Origin: a virus | Virus record (IMG/VR): IMGVR_UViG_3300029267_002357 | Coordinates: 1-52,662 of that record | Length of the DNA: 52,662 nucleotides | Direction: 5' to 3' (one strand) | Shown here: one piece after another, positions 34,446-42,455 of the stretch | Layout of the letters: the number at the start of each line of letters is the position of its first letter | How positions within the stretch are numbered: position 1 is the stretch's first letter | Translations under genes and position numbers: made by a program | The notes under the pieces: generated by a model | Told to the model about the DNA's origin: nothing | What the model saw: only the letters and a program-made list of their open reading frames with translations | Databases searched by the model: none

Positions 34446-35747
34446 TTATTGTCCGATTGTTCGATTAGTTCTTGCAAGCTGTAGTCTTGCGGTCGACGTC
34501 CAAATTCCACCATCTCGAATTAGAACAACATCAGTCGAGAATAATATATAATTTCCACTTAATCCCTTATGTTCTAATGTTGTAGTTTTCAGCTTAACTG
34601 GGCGACCGATATTCATTAAGTATGTTAATTTAATATTTCGATCTAGTTGAAAGCTTATTCTTGACAAATCAAATATCTTCTTAGCCACCATCGCATTTGC
34701 GAAAGTATCTTGTGTTTCAACACCGCCATGTAAGATGTAATATTTTTTTCTATGATCTATTTCTGCTCCAACCGGTATGTCTTTTCGTTGATCTATAATC
34801 CCGAATCTTCCACAAATATTTGTGAGATCTTGTTGAACAACCGCATATAGTGAGTCGCTTGGCAAAACAATATGATTGATATCATTTCCTATTACAGCAA
34901 ATTTTGTGTTACCTACGTAGGTTGTTTGGAGGTTATCATATGTATAATAAGTTCGATCTTTTAGATTCTTAAAAATAGCATCTTCTGGGTTTGCACTTGT
35001 GGACAAATGATAAATTGTTAGTCTGTCTTTTGAACTTTTAATTCGATAGGATAAGTTCATTACTTGTAATTCATTATCATGTTTACAAAACACAGCACAT
35101 GCTCCATCAAATAATCCATAGGTATCATCTAGATAATTAATAGCGCTATATAATGTAGTTGGTGGCACACACAACTGTGGTACCTTATTTTTGTTTTGAT
35201 TTGCAGAATCATATTTAATTGTTGTATTAGAAGAAAACTCAGACACCAGACTCTCAATAACCTCTTTTGGAGTTTTTGGATCTTCTACAACACCAAATAC
35301 TTCATTTACAGTTGTAGTCATTGATATGTATGGTTTTCTTGGTACGGTTAGTAATCTTACTGTAGTTCTATCAAGAGTATGTTCAAGACCTGGTGCAGCC
35401 ATTGCATCCGTGACAGGCATCTCAAATTCAACTGAAATTAACATCAAATCAAATTCTAATGTATCCTGCGGTTGAGATCTTACAGGCTCTGAAGCAGTAT
35501 TTTGTTGGAGAAGTTCTATCTTTAATTTGATTGGATCTTCACCAGATAGAGATGGGATGATTGCATCTTTTGCTGCGATATTTAAAATGATCTCTATGTT
35601 CGGATATGCTGACGCAAGAGAGGAAGCAATTCTAACTCCCGCCAAATCATTTGTATATGTTAAATCCTTAATTCGAAGATCAAGAAAGAAATTTACAGCG
35701 GGTTGGTTTATAACTCCTTGAGCTTCACTAGAAATTTTTTCAGGCAA
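34446..35747 (-). CDS. Baseplate hub protein (T4 gp27 / gpD-like)
   Basis: 433 residues starting with TTG at 35747, justified by AGGAGA 6 bp upstream and the lack of a nearby ATG. Segments typical of hub proteins: an N-terminal barrel-like region, C-V-P-P-T-T-L-Y-S-A-I-N-Y-L-D-D-T-Y-G-L-F near residue 195, and the C-terminal G-L-S-G-N-Y-I-L-F-S-T-D-V-V followed by S-T-A-R-L-Q-L-A-R-T-N. Hub trimers sit under the tube and carry the spike. Monocistronic, with its own late-type promoter and terminator. Confidence 0.7.
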   Translation of the reverse strand: MPEKISSEAQGVINQPAVNFFLDLRIKDLTYTNDLAGVRIASSLASAYPNIEIILNIAAKDAIIPSLSGEDPIKLKIELLQQNTASEPVRSQPQDTLEFDLMLISVEFEMPVTDAMAAPGLEHTLDRTTVRLLTVPRKPYISMTTTVNEVFGVVEDPKTPKEVIESLVSEFSSNTTIKYDSANQNKNKVPQLCVPPTTLYSAINYLDDTYGLFDGACAVFCKHDNELQVMNLSYRIKSSKDRLTIYHLSTSANPEDAIFKNLKDRTYYTYDNLQTTYVGNTKFAVIGNDINHIVLPSDSLYAVVQQDLTNICGRFGIIDQRKDIPVGAEIDHRKKYYILHGGVETQDTFANAMVAKKIFDLSRISFQLDRNIKLTYLMNIGRPVKLKTTTLEHKGLSGNYILFSTDVVLIRDGGIWTSTARLQLARTNRTIGQ

Positions 35748-35763
35748 CTTAGATCTCCTTTGA

Positions 35764-35778
35764 CTTTATTTTTTGTTC
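35764..35778 (-). promoter_or_regulatory. Late-type promoter variant GAACAAAAAATAAAG
   Basis: One change from the + strand motif GAACAAAATATAAAG. It lies 17 bp upstream of the hub start, on the - strand. Confidence 0.5.
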
Positions 35779-35792
35779 AAAAAATATAACAA

Positions 35793-35831
35793 CAAAAAAA
35801 TGGACCCCTCAGATATATTCCGAGGGGTCCA
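35793..35831 (-). terminator. Strong terminator of the right-hand - strand operon
   Basis: Perfect 10-bp stem TGGACCCCTC / GAGGGGTCCA with an 11-nt loop, followed on the - strand by T7. Confidence 0.85.
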
Positions 35832-35836
35832 ATTTC

Positions 35837-35983
35837 CTAATCGTCATCGAAGTCGAAGTCGCTAACATCATCGGCGATATCACCTATCGCGTCGAGTATT
35901 GACCGACCTGTTCTTTCTTTGACTCTTTTATTGACATACCATACGATCGCGCACAGTATACCAATTCCAATCAACCATTTCAT
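35837..35983 (-). CDS. 48-residue single-pass membrane protein
   Basis: ATG with AGGTGA upstream, in a GGGTAGGTGAAAC context that contains the stop of the preceding gene. One N-terminal hydrophobic helix (W-L-I-G-I-G-I-L-C-A-I-V-W-Y), then K-R-V-K-E-R, then an acidic tail of alternating D and F. Topology N-out, C-in is likely. Last gene before the operon terminator. Function unknown. Confidence 0.6.
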   Translation of the reverse strand: MKWLIGIGILCAIVWYVNKRVKERTGRSILDAIGDIADDVSDFDFDDD

Positions 35984-35990
35984 GTTTCAC

Positions 35991-37061
35991 CTACCCTTGG
36001 AGTTCGGACAGAACCTCCAACATTTGTGGAGGAACTACCAGAACTCTCTCAGCCATATTCTCCAGAAGGAGCTTGGCGTTGAGGTTTTTCTCCATCGTGC
36101 TAAACCGGGTAATCGCATGGAACATTTTCCAGCTTGTCATGGGCGTATCACCCTCTTCCCCGTCGTGCATCTCTTCGAGGATTGCGGACAAAGCTTCCCG
36201 CCTTTTCTTACCAGCAGACCGTTCAATCACATCCAGCGTAGCGAGCATCTCTTGTTCGGTCAGTTCATTATCCAAATTCGTCTGAACCAAGTCGGCGATG
36301 TTCTCGCTAAACGCAGTGACGTATCCACCAAGAGGACCGCTTAGATCTGCTTGTGCTCCCTCAAGATGAACCTGGCGAATGTTTCCCCAGTTTTGCTTGG
36401 AACCGAACATAACATCCAGATCGTCGGAGTCATTGAAGAACAACCCGAAACTGATGTTTGCTGCCATCGTCCCATCGTAGCTATTCTTGATGACGATCAA
36501 CGGATACACATCACCCACGGAGGGAATATTAGTCTCGTTCTGGACAATGATCTCATGACGAATCTGGGTTTTGTTTGCGGTAAGGTAGGAAGCTTCCCTG
36601 AAGATGGGAGAACCGGCGTCGACGATGGAGGCCTTGATCGCCTCAATGAGAGCACCATTTCCAGTAAACCTGTAGGCGTCGGAAACCAAACCAGCTCTCT
36701 TCCAGTCATCATCTTCCTCAAGACCCTTGGTGAACAGGGACAAATGCGGAACAGCGACATTGTCCATAATCTCTGCACCACCTCCGGTATAAAGAGACCT
36801 GTAAGCCACCTCACAATGCTCGTCAGCGTAGTGGTAGCACCCGTCTCCCATTTCGGTCAACCCCATATCCTCAATACGATCTGCGAAGGTCTGACGACGA
36901 TTTACGACTTCATCTTCTTCCTCAACCGTTTCAATCTCATCATCATCACCAACAGGAAAACCGTGATTCTCCAGATCTCCGGAAGCTTCCACTTCGTTCT
37001 CCTCGGTTGTTGCTTCCAACTCTTCCGTGTTCTCTACAACTTCTTGTGCTGCGTCTGCCAT
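35991..37061 (-). CDS. DUF932-like phage/plasmid protein
   Basis: 356 residues behind AAAGGAGA. The first 65 residues are extremely acidic. The following part resembles the phage/plasmid DUF932 family in layout: V-G-D-V-Y-P-L-I-V-I-K-N-S-Y-D-G-T-M-A-A (compare the N-S-x-D-G-S motif) and a late helix with M-F-H-A-I-T-R-F-S-T. Function of that family is not established; some members are linked to DNA metabolism. Family call is tentative. Confidence 0.4.
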   Translation of the reverse strand: MADAAQEVVENTEELEATTEENEVEASGDLENHGFPVGDDDEIETVEEEDEVVNRRQTFADRIEDMGLTEMGDGCYHYADEHCEVAYRSLYTGGGAEIMDNVAVPHLSLFTKGLEEDDDWKRAGLVSDAYRFTGNGALIEAIKASIVDAGSPIFREASYLTANKTQIRHEIIVQNETNIPSVGDVYPLIVIKNSYDGTMAANISFGLFFNDSDDLDVMFGSKQNWGNIRQVHLEGAQADLSGPLGGYVTAFSENIADLVQTNLDNELTEQEMLATLDVIERSAGKKRREALSAILEEMHDGEEGDTPMTSWKMFHAITRFSTMEKNLNAKLLLENMAERVLVVPPQMLEVLSELQG

Positions 37062-37088
37062 TTTAAATCTCCTTTCATGTTGGGTATT

Positions 37089-37370
37089 CTATACACCCAG
37101 TTTTTTATTGACTTTTGATAATGCTTTCATTTCTTTCTCAAGCTCAGTTGTAACTGCTCTAAGCTCTTTTGTGACCTCTACCTCTTGCCTCATTGCTTTC
37201 AGTTGTTCTTGAGCGATCTTCAATTGCTCAATCCTCTCTTGGAGTCGCGTCTTCACCTCCTCCGGCGATTCACCTCCAAAGAATAACATTATTTTGTCAC
37301 CAAACTTCTTCCAGATTAACCACGCTACTATAACAATACATGTTATTTGAATGAGGAAACCTGCATACAT
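37089..37370 (-). CDS. Small membrane-anchored coiled-coil protein
   Basis: 93 residues behind GGAGA. An N-terminal hydrophobic helix (I-T-C-I-V-I-V-A-W-L-I-W) is followed from residue 32 by a Glu/Lys/Leu coiled coil (R-L-Q-E-R-I-E-Q-L-K-I-A-Q-E-Q-L). The adjacent SPFH protein ends in a similar coiled coil, so the two may act together at the membrane; that is inference. Confidence 0.6.
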   Translation of the reverse strand: MYAGFLIQITCIVIVAWLIWKKFGDKIMLFFGGESPEEVKTRLQERIEQLKIAQEQLKAMRQEVEVTKELRAVTTELEKEMKALSKVNKKLGV

Positions 37371-37379
37371 AGAATTCTC

Positions 37380-38810
37380 CTATTTCTGACGTCCCTTCTG
37401 AATGTCAATATTCAATCCCAACGACTGAAGGGTTAGCGCGTTGAGATTCGCCATAAACTGGGCGGTCTGGGCGTCAGGATGATTACCACCTGTTCCTCCC
37501 GCTCCACCACTAATCATCATATAAGCTGGCACTTTTCTGTTTTCGAAAGCATCTGCCCACTTAGCCATGACCGTTTGATAGGTATCCAGCTTTTGTTGGA
37601 GCGCACCATCAGCATCGAGGATGAGCTGTTTCTTCTTTGCGATACCTTCACCATCAAGGATATTCTTTTTCTTGTTTAACTCAGCAGCAGCTTTGTCCAG
37701 AGCAGCAACCTCTTTTCTCTGCTCCCCAGCAATCACCGCTACGTTCTTATCCCTCGCTGCGTTCAGCTCACGAACTTCTTTGTCCCTCTCAGCAACAACA
37801 ACTGCTCGAACCTTGATTTGTTCTTCCTCATATTTGGCTCGGGCAACCTTTGTTTTACCTTCAGCCTCAATCTGGAGTTTCTTCTGCTCAGCCTCTTGTT
37901 TCTTTGCCTTCGCAGTAGCAACCGCCATAAAGGCCTCCTGTTGTGTAGCAATCTGTTCTTTCACCTTAGTTGCGTACTCGAAGGATTTCACTTCAAAGTT
38001 CTTCAGTGTGATTCCGGTTCCCTCAAGTGGATTTGCTTGATGTAGCGCTTCACCCCACATGAGTTTACCATTTTCATCTTTCATTTGTTTTCCGGTTTTC
38101 TCGTCAATGATTGGTCTATGTTTGATGACCTTGAACGTCTTCGAAACCCTCTCGCCAGAAACTACATCCTCAATAACTCGGACCTCATCTCTGGTCTGAT
38201 ATAGACCTTGTTCTATTTGTGTCCTTGCCCACTCATTAAAATTGATCCGGTGTGACGAATAACTCTCTTGAGCAGTCATCATGTTAGCAGTCATCCTCAA
38301 TGCGTTACGGACAGTAGGACGAATTAGTTTTTCTCGTACATCCTTCCAGTCCTCGTAACCATGCTCAGTTACAAGATTAATTGCCTGATCTTTAATGGAT
38401 GGCATAACAACACGAGCAGTCCCTGAGATTTCACATTTTGATCCATCTACGAACCGAACCTCCATTGCCATGTTTCCAGCAACATCATCATCGGTGTCCT
38501 TGTCATGTGTAAAGAAGAATGTAAACGCCTTAGGCCAGGTATCAATATCAGCCCACAGTTGCCACCAGATACCAGGAGTCATTTTCGCATCCATTGTACC
38601 AGTAATGGCAACCTGTTTGATTTGATATGTCCCTTTCTTTACCGTGGTACAAATAAACGGTGCTACAAAGAATGCGAGGATTACACACGCTGTAATTGTG
38701 AGATATCTCTTCGCTTTTGATTTGGTTTTTGAGAGCACTTTGTCCTTAATTTCCTTTGCCTTCTTGATCTGTTCCATTGGATCGTCATCAAAACCTGGAA
38801 TCATTCCCAT
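37380..38810 (-). CDS. SPFH/band-7 (stomatin/prohibitin-like) membrane protein
   Basis: 476 residues. A basic, helical N terminus leads into a transmembrane helix (I-T-A-C-V-I-L-A-F-F-V-A-P-F-I) near residues 38-55. The SPFH-type domain (about 60-260) shows the typical strand I-K-Q-V-A-I-T-G and a region V-R-E-K-L-I-R-P-T-V-R-N-A-L-R. A long Ala/Glu/Lys coiled coil follows (A-F-M-A-V-A-T-A-K-A-K-K-Q-E-A-E-Q-K-K), then a Gly-rich tail. Such proteins form ring-like oligomers on membranes and regulate proteases or scaffold partners. A phage version may protect or remodel the host membrane. Confidence 0.8.
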   Translation of the reverse strand: MGMIPGFDDDPMEQIKKAKEIKDKVLSKTKSKAKRYLTITACVILAFFVAPFICTTVKKGTYQIKQVAITGTMDAKMTPGIWWQLWADIDTWPKAFTFFFTHDKDTDDDVAGNMAMEVRFVDGSKCEISGTARVVMPSIKDQAINLVTEHGYEDWKDVREKLIRPTVRNALRMTANMMTAQESYSSHRINFNEWARTQIEQGLYQTRDEVRVIEDVVSGERVSKTFKVIKHRPIIDEKTGKQMKDENGKLMWGEALHQANPLEGTGITLKNFEVKSFEYATKVKEQIATQQEAFMAVATAKAKKQEAEQKKLQIEAEGKTKVARAKYEEEQIKVRAVVVAERDKEVRELNAARDKNVAVIAGEQRKEVAALDKAAAELNKKKNILDGEGIAKKKQLILDADGALQQKLDTYQTVMAKWADAFENRKVPAYMMISGGAGGTGGNHPDAQTAQFMANLNALTLQSLGLNIDIQKGRQK

Positions 38811-38812
38811 TG

Positions 38813-39001
38813 TTACATTTCTCCTTTCTCGAGTTGATCTTTATAATGTTTCGCTGAATTCCTAGATAGCCCAGACATTAGTGGTTTTGCATCACCATAA
38901 AAGATTTGATGTCCCATTCTTTTTACATCCTTGGTTCGAAATACAGCCCAAGAATATTCATCATCTCCATCATACTTTCTAATTGTGAATTTTTTCGCCA
39001 C
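38813..39001 (-). CDS. Small hypothetical protein
   Basis: 62 residues from GTG, whose first base pair overlaps the stop of the upstream tagged gene (TAGTG); GGAGG lies 7 bp before. Basic, with R-K-Y-D-G-D-D-E-Y-S-W-A-V-F-R. Function unknown. Confidence 0.55.
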   Translation of the reverse strand: MAKKFTIRKYDGDDEYSWAVFRTKDVKRMGHQIFYGDAKPLMSGLSRNSAKHYKDQLEKGEM

Positions 39002-39375
39002 TAATATCCTCCTTCACCACGTACTACGACAATGTTATCAGGAAGTTTTACATCTTTAAGACCTTCATAACATAACATTGTTTCCATTGGATCTGATGGA
39101 TCCTCATCACTCACATGAAGAATATATATTGTAGCGCCTTCTGCTATGAGTTTTGCGCATTTCTTATATTCTTCCTCTTCTGGGTCTACTTCCCCATACC
39201 ACTCATCCCAATAGTTATTTAATTCATCCAGATTGGTTGCGGTATGGCGAACGTAGTCGCCAAGATTTACAGTAAATGACATCTCGATAACTGTATCACC
39301 CAGATTTCCATTCTTATCTCCAACAATGAATGATGTTGAAGATGAGTTCGTTACAAAATCACTTTTCTTTTTCAT
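39001..39375 (-). CDS. DFVTNSSS-tagged protein 1
   Basis: 124 residues from the ATG at 39375, which overlaps the stop of the upstream HD-domain gene (ATGA) and has GGAAGGAG before it. The N terminus M-K-K-K-S-D-F-V-T-N-S-S-S-T-S-F is shared with five other proteins in the window. The rest is acidic (D-P-E-E-E-E-Y) and resembles none of the other five. The order basic cap - DFVTN - Ser run - Phe followed by unrelated bodies suggests a tag recognised by a common partner. I recall this motif in hypothetical proteins of other phages and bacteria but know no assigned function. Confidence 0.7.
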   Translation of the reverse strand: MKKKSDFVTNSSSTSFIVGDKNGNLGDTVIEMSFTVNLGDYVRHTATNLDELNNYWDEWYGEVDPEEEEYKKCAKLIAEGATIYILHVSDEDPSDPMETMLCYEGLKDVKLPDNIVVVRGEGGY

Positions 39376-39869
39376 CCGGCGATTACTCCTTCCCTGAATG
39401 TCCACAATTCCAGCCACATTTTATGGTACATTTTAAGGCGATTAATGTCCTTCTTTTCTAACATTCTTTTAAATCTTATCACCTCCATATTGTGACTTAG
39501 ATCTTCCATCTTAATTCTTACTGCTCTTTCATCTCCTTTTAATCTGTCATAATACTCCCTTACAGTTTCACCTTCTCGTCTTGTCAACGCATCTACCGTG
39601 TTTACGACCTGTATTCCAAATCCAAATCTCCATAAATCATCAAGAGTATAGGATGTATCTTCTATGAGATCGTGTAGTACAGCTGCCATTTGATCAATAG
39701 GATCAGTAAATCGAAACATAACTGTAAGTGGGTGGAGTATATATGGTCGTCCTCCTTTGTCAAGTGTATACTTATGAGCTTCAGCTGCTATCGCTATTGC
39801 GTGTGACAATCGCAACTCTTCTGATTGTTCAGCTAGAACTATGGGATCATTCCAGTTAATTTCATCCAT
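39372..39869 (-). CDS. SpoT/MESH1-like HD-domain (p)ppGpp hydrolase
   Basis: 165 residues from the ATG at 39869 (GAGAGGA upstream); a longer TTG frame overlaps the preceding gene. Hydrolase motifs in order: I-A-A-E-A-H-K-Y-T-L-D-K-G-G-R-P-Y-I-L-H-P, then A-A-V-L-H-D-L-I-E-D-T (HD..ED) and later R-A-V-R-I-K-M-E-D-L-S-H-N-M. This is the small stand-alone hydrolase layout without synthetase domain. It would remove the alarmone (p)ppGpp, or a related nucleotide, and so keep host transcription and translation active during infection. Substrate is inferred from family. Confidence 0.8.
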   Translation of the reverse strand: MDEINWNDPIVLAEQSEELRLSHAIAIAAEAHKYTLDKGGRPYILHPLTVMFRFTDPIDQMAAVLHDLIEDTSYTLDDLWRFGFGIQVVNTVDALTRREGETVREYYDRLKGDERAVRIKMEDLSHNMEVIRFKRMLEKKDINRLKMYHKMWLELWTFREGVIAG

Positions 39870-39870
39870 T

Positions 39871-40017
39871 CTACCATCCTCTCTTACATCCAATACATTT
39901 CCAGTGAACTTCTGGATCTGCAACCATCAACATATCACAACCACAATCTGGACACATCAGTGGCGGATCATATATAGATGGTTTTTTCTTAAACAATTTC
40001 TTTAACCATTTAAACAT
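39871..40017 (-). CDS. 48-residue zinc-ribbon protein
   Basis: Starts at the ATG at 40017, with AAAGGAG 7 bp upstream; a longer frame reaching 40092 runs into the structured leader and is rejected. Basic amphipathic N terminus (F-K-W-L-K-K-L-F-K-K-K), then C-P-D-C ... C-I-G-C. Translation probably depends on the long structured leader upstream. Function unknown. Confidence 0.6.
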   Translation of the reverse strand: MFKWLKKLFKKKPSIYDPPLMCPDCGCDMLMVADPEVHWKCIGCKRGW

Positions 40018-40028
40018 ATTCACTCCTT

Positions 40029-40216
40029 TCATAGAAGTTAGGGGGTTACTAGCTATTGTTAAAGGATTAGACCCCCCGAGCATCTTTCCCAAAGGACGTC
40101 ACAGTAGCAAAACAACTTTACGCACGGGACTATCTGTGACTCACGCATAGCTAGCAGACGTGGCATGAAACCCCCATGCAACCTACCTGCAGAGGCCGTG
40201 TACAGGTAGGATCCCA
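40029..40216 (-). ncRNA. Highly structured RNA or leader between the 40223 and 39871 genes
   Basis: A 205-bp gap with no gene. In - strand order: hairpin CCTACCTG / CAGGTAGG; hairpin GCATG / CATGC whose loop GGGGGTT can instead pair with AACCCCC about 120 nt later; nested inside that, CTAGCTAT with ATAGCTAG; inside again, GTCACAG with CTGTGAC and a small CTTT-GGG-AAAG hairpin. Nested long-range helices plus the alternative pairing look like a folded regulatory RNA. It ends 12 nt before the AAAGGAG of the zinc-ribbon gene. No known riboswitch or ribozyme class is recognised. Confidence 0.5.
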
Positions 40217-40222
40217 GCTAAC

Positions 40223-40549
40223 CTATGCAGCAATCGCTCCGCTGTAAATCTGACCAAGATGTGTAATGCACTTCTTACAGAATTTTCTCGGCATTCCATT
40301 TCCGATCCACTTCATTTTAACCTTATGAATCTTTTCACACTTGGGACATTTGCATGCAACCCATGATTTCCCATTTTTAAAGTCCATATAGTTTTTCTTT
40401 TTGTATTTATTTCTTTCCTTTTTGTGGTTGTCACGAAACCAAATTTGGGAGCATCTATCTGAACAGAATACCAGTCGATTTGTGTTTCGTATATCTGCTC
40501 CACAACGTTTACAAACGTCTTGCTTCTTAGGCTGCTTCTTTTTCGCCAT
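40223..40549 (-). CDS. Small protein with two Cys4 zinc fingers
   Basis: 108 residues. C-K-R-C ... F-C-S-D-R-C, then C-K-C-P-K-C ... F-C-K-K-C, in a very basic background (K-K-K-Q-P-K-K-Q; K-E-R-N-K-Y-K-K-K). The first finger looks like a treble-clef or HNH-associated finger, but no nuclease motif follows. Nucleic-acid binding is likely. It overlaps the upstream gene by 23 bp and has its own GGGAG site. Confidence 0.6.
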   Translation of the reverse strand: MAKKKQPKKQDVCKRCGADIRNTNRLVFCSDRCSQIWFRDNHKKERNKYKKKNYMDFKNGKSWVACKCPKCEKIHKVKMKWIGNGMPRKFCKKCITHLGQIYSGAIAA

Positions 40550-40727
40550 TTGAACTCCCTTCAGGAAAGTATTCTAATGTGCATTCCCACGTCCGCAATT
40601 CTTCAACTCTAACTAACCCACAGTCGAAGCAGGTAATTGTTCTTTTCGTTGGACTTACATATACTCGTTCCGCCATTCCATTACATCTACTGCAAGTGGG
40701 ATCGATAATCCAATGTGATTGTTCCAT
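40527..40727 (-). CDS. 66-residue zinc-ribbon protein
   Basis: C-S-R-C ... C-F-D-C-G with Y-V-S-P-T-K-R between, then an acidic tail. ATG overlaps the stop of the upstream methyltransferase gene (TAATG), so translation is coupled; GGAGG is upstream. Function unknown. Confidence 0.6.
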   Translation of the reverse strand: MEQSHWIIDPTCSRCNGMAERVYVSPTKRTITCFDCGLVRVEELRTWECTLEYFPEGSSNGEKEAA

Positions 40728-41338
40728 TATCGAATCCTCCTCGCTTGAAATCTGAGATAGATATCTCGTCCATCATATTCGAAACTCTCTGTAATTGTCT
40801 CATTGATTACTTCAAATCTCCCCTCGAGATGGAAGAAATATTTTGCTCGAAGGGCTGTCCATATTGACGCATGAGGACATCCGGGCTCATTGAGTAACTC
40901 GGTAGTCAGTAATATGTTGTCCGCTTCAAAATTCGGACCACCAGGTACCTCATTAATAACCATTCTCGCCAACGTTGTATAATTCGGAACAATGATGTCC
41001 ACAATTCCGCCTATCTTAAGACATGTCGACATAAGATAGATGAAATATGGAACTTGTGTAAAACTCACATGTTCAAGAAATCGATAGCAAGTAATGACGT
41101 CAAATTGAAGTTTAGTTCGTTCCATAAACCTGAACGCATCCTCATTACAATGTACTATCTTTTTCCTGTCAATATGTGGAACTTGACGTATCCATAAACT
41201 GTAGATACTTTCAACATCTTCTGGAGAAGATGCTCTATAATACATCGTGTCAAGATTTACCACATAGTGGGCTGGGGGCGACTTCAATCCCAACGGGTCC
41301 ATTTTTCCAGCTGCGATATTTAATACTACTGGTTCCAT
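40727..41338 (-). CDS. Class I SAM-dependent methyltransferase (type 11-like)
   Basis: 203 residues. V-L-N-I-A-A-G-K stands at the SAM-binding glycine loop (weakened compared with GxGxG), H-Y-V-V-N-L-D gives the acidic ribose-binding end, F-D-V-I-T-C-Y-R-F-L-E-H-V is the typical post-III segment of type 11 methyltransferases, and L-K-I-G-G-I-V-D-I-I-V-P follows. Small phage versions often modify nucleotides, glycans or quinone-like molecules; the substrate is open. Confidence 0.7.
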   Translation of the reverse strand: MEPVVLNIAAGKMDPLGLKSPPAHYVVNLDTMYYRASSPEDVESIYSLWIRQVPHIDRKKIVHCNEDAFRFMERTKLQFDVITCYRFLEHVSFTQVPYFIYLMSTCLKIGGIVDIIVPNYTTLARMVINEVPGGPNFEADNILLTTELLNEPGCPHASIWTALRAKYFFHLEGRFEVINETITESFEYDGRDIYLRFQARRIR

Positions 41339-41350
41339 GCTATTCTCCTT

Positions 41351-41758
41351 TTATCCATCCCATCTACAATCTTCCAACCAACCAATGTCCTCCATTGTAA
41401 ATTTTCCAAACTGGTTAAGAAGATCAAGAATTCGTTGTTTGAATTCACGTAGTGTTTCGTCATCATTCATTTTTTGCGGGTGCATTCCTACGAACAATTC
41501 CCTATCACCATACGGGTCGGAATCACATTCAAGACCCAACTCTTCGAGCATCGACCTAACTGCTTCAATTCCTTCGTAATCAGATTCAAAGAGTTCATCT
41601 ACAGACTTATAGTCAAAGCTATATCCCTTTTCTTTATGCCACGCAACTGCTCTGTCAAACGCAGTTTGTTTCATTTCGTCAGGGATATTAAATTCAACCC
41701 CCATCGCAATAAAAGAAGTACTACTTGAGTTTGTAACAAAATCAGCTTTCCTTTTCAT
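41351..41758 (-). CDS. DFVTNSSS-tagged protein 2
   Basis: 135 residues from the ATG at 41758 (GGAGGGAAGG directly upstream); a 6-codon longer frame exists but would bury the tag. N terminus M-K-R-K-A-D-F-V-T-N-S-S-S-T-S-F, followed by an acidic helical body (S-V-D-E-L-F-E-S-D-Y-E-G-I-E-A-V-R-S). No similarity to the other tagged proteins beyond residue 17. Confidence 0.7.
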   Translation of the reverse strand: MKRKADFVTNSSSTSFIAMGVEFNIPDEMKQTAFDRAVAWHKEKGYSFDYKSVDELFESDYEGIEAVRSMLEELGLECDSDPYGDRELFVGMHPQKMNDDETLREFKQRILDLLNQFGKFTMEDIGWLEDCRWDG

Positions 41759-41769
41759 CCTTCCCTCCC

Positions 41770-42024
41770 CTAACATTCTTGTCCGATAAAGATTGATCCA
41801 CTTGTTCCTTCAGAAACTGTCTCAAAGTCGTTAAGTGTAATGTTATCTGGTGTAAGTCCTTTTAGTCTATCGAGATGTAAGGCATTACGAACTATGTATG
41901 TTTCCTCAGCATATATCACTAAGCCACAATGAGTACATACAATATATTTACAATCACCCACTCTATAGATATCTGAAGCTTCCTCGCTACATTCAGGACA
42001 TTCAGTTGTTATTCTACCCCACAT
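41770..42024 (-). CDS. 84-residue zinc-ribbon protein
   Basis: C-P-E-C at residues 9-12 and C-T-H-C-G near 30 form one zinc ribbon; the second half is a short alpha/beta tail. One of several zinc-ribbon proteins in this arm. Function unknown. Confidence 0.55.
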   Translation of the reverse strand: MWGRITTECPECSEEASDIYRVGDCKYIVCTHCGLVIYAEETYIVRNALHLDRLKGLTPDNITLNDFETVSEGTSGSIFIGQEC

Positions 42025-42026
42025 CT

Positions 42027-42401
42027 TTAACCACCTCCAATCTTTCCATCCATGAGTTTCTTAAGAGTTCCATCTGACACATTCGCAGCTTGTACAAAGA
42101 TATCAAAATCCTCTCTAGTCATTTCAAAGTTTGTTACAAATTTGTGAATTGTCATCATATTTGAACTGGCTCTGATTTTGGAAGCCCAAAGTGCAGCATC
42201 CAACTCTTGTAAACCCACCGCTTCAATCGCTTCTCGGTAAGTGGTTTTCCATAACTTGTTTTTGTACATTGATTCAGCAAGGCGGGATTTAGTAATTTGG
42301 TCTGGCGTAATTGTGATTACAAAGTCGCATGATAACTTTGGTCTTCCGCTATCAGCGCGTACAGTTCTAACACCAATGATATGGTGGTATTCTTCTTCCA
42401 T
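42027..42401 (-). CDS. Hypothetical protein
   Basis: 124 residues from the ATG at 42401 with GGAGGGAAT upstream. A strand-rich N-terminal third (S-C-D-F-V-I-T-I-T-P-D-Q-I) is followed by helices. It lies directly downstream of the terminator of the permuted-tRNA transcript. No family recognised. Confidence 0.55.
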   Translation of the reverse strand: MEEEYHHIIGVRTVRADSGRPKLSCDFVITITPDQITKSRLAESMYKNKLWKTTYREAIEAVGLQELDAALWASKIRASSNMMTIHKFVTNFEMTREDFDIFVQAANVSDGTLKKLMDGKIGGG

Positions 42402-42423
42402 AAGATTCCCTCCGACGGAAAAT

Positions 42424-42455
42424 GGGGGAGTAGAGATCACCTTCTCTACTCCCCC
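42424..42455 (-). terminator. Intrinsic terminator of the 42943-42424 transcript
   Basis: Perfect 13-bp stem GGGGGAGTAGAGA / TCTCTACTCCCCC with a 6-nt loop, followed on the - strand by ATTTTCC. It lies 119 bp downstream of the permuted tRNA 5' half. Confidence 0.85.

Noticed and set aside
36351-37118. 255-codon + strand frame
   Set aside because: Antisense to the DUF932-like gene, which has a good start and coding-like composition; no ribosome binding site.
40090-40150. Group I intron P7 strand (ATAGTCC) in the structured leader
   Set aside because: The required partner strand GGACTAT-type sequence and the P4-P6 core are missing, and no split exon is visible.
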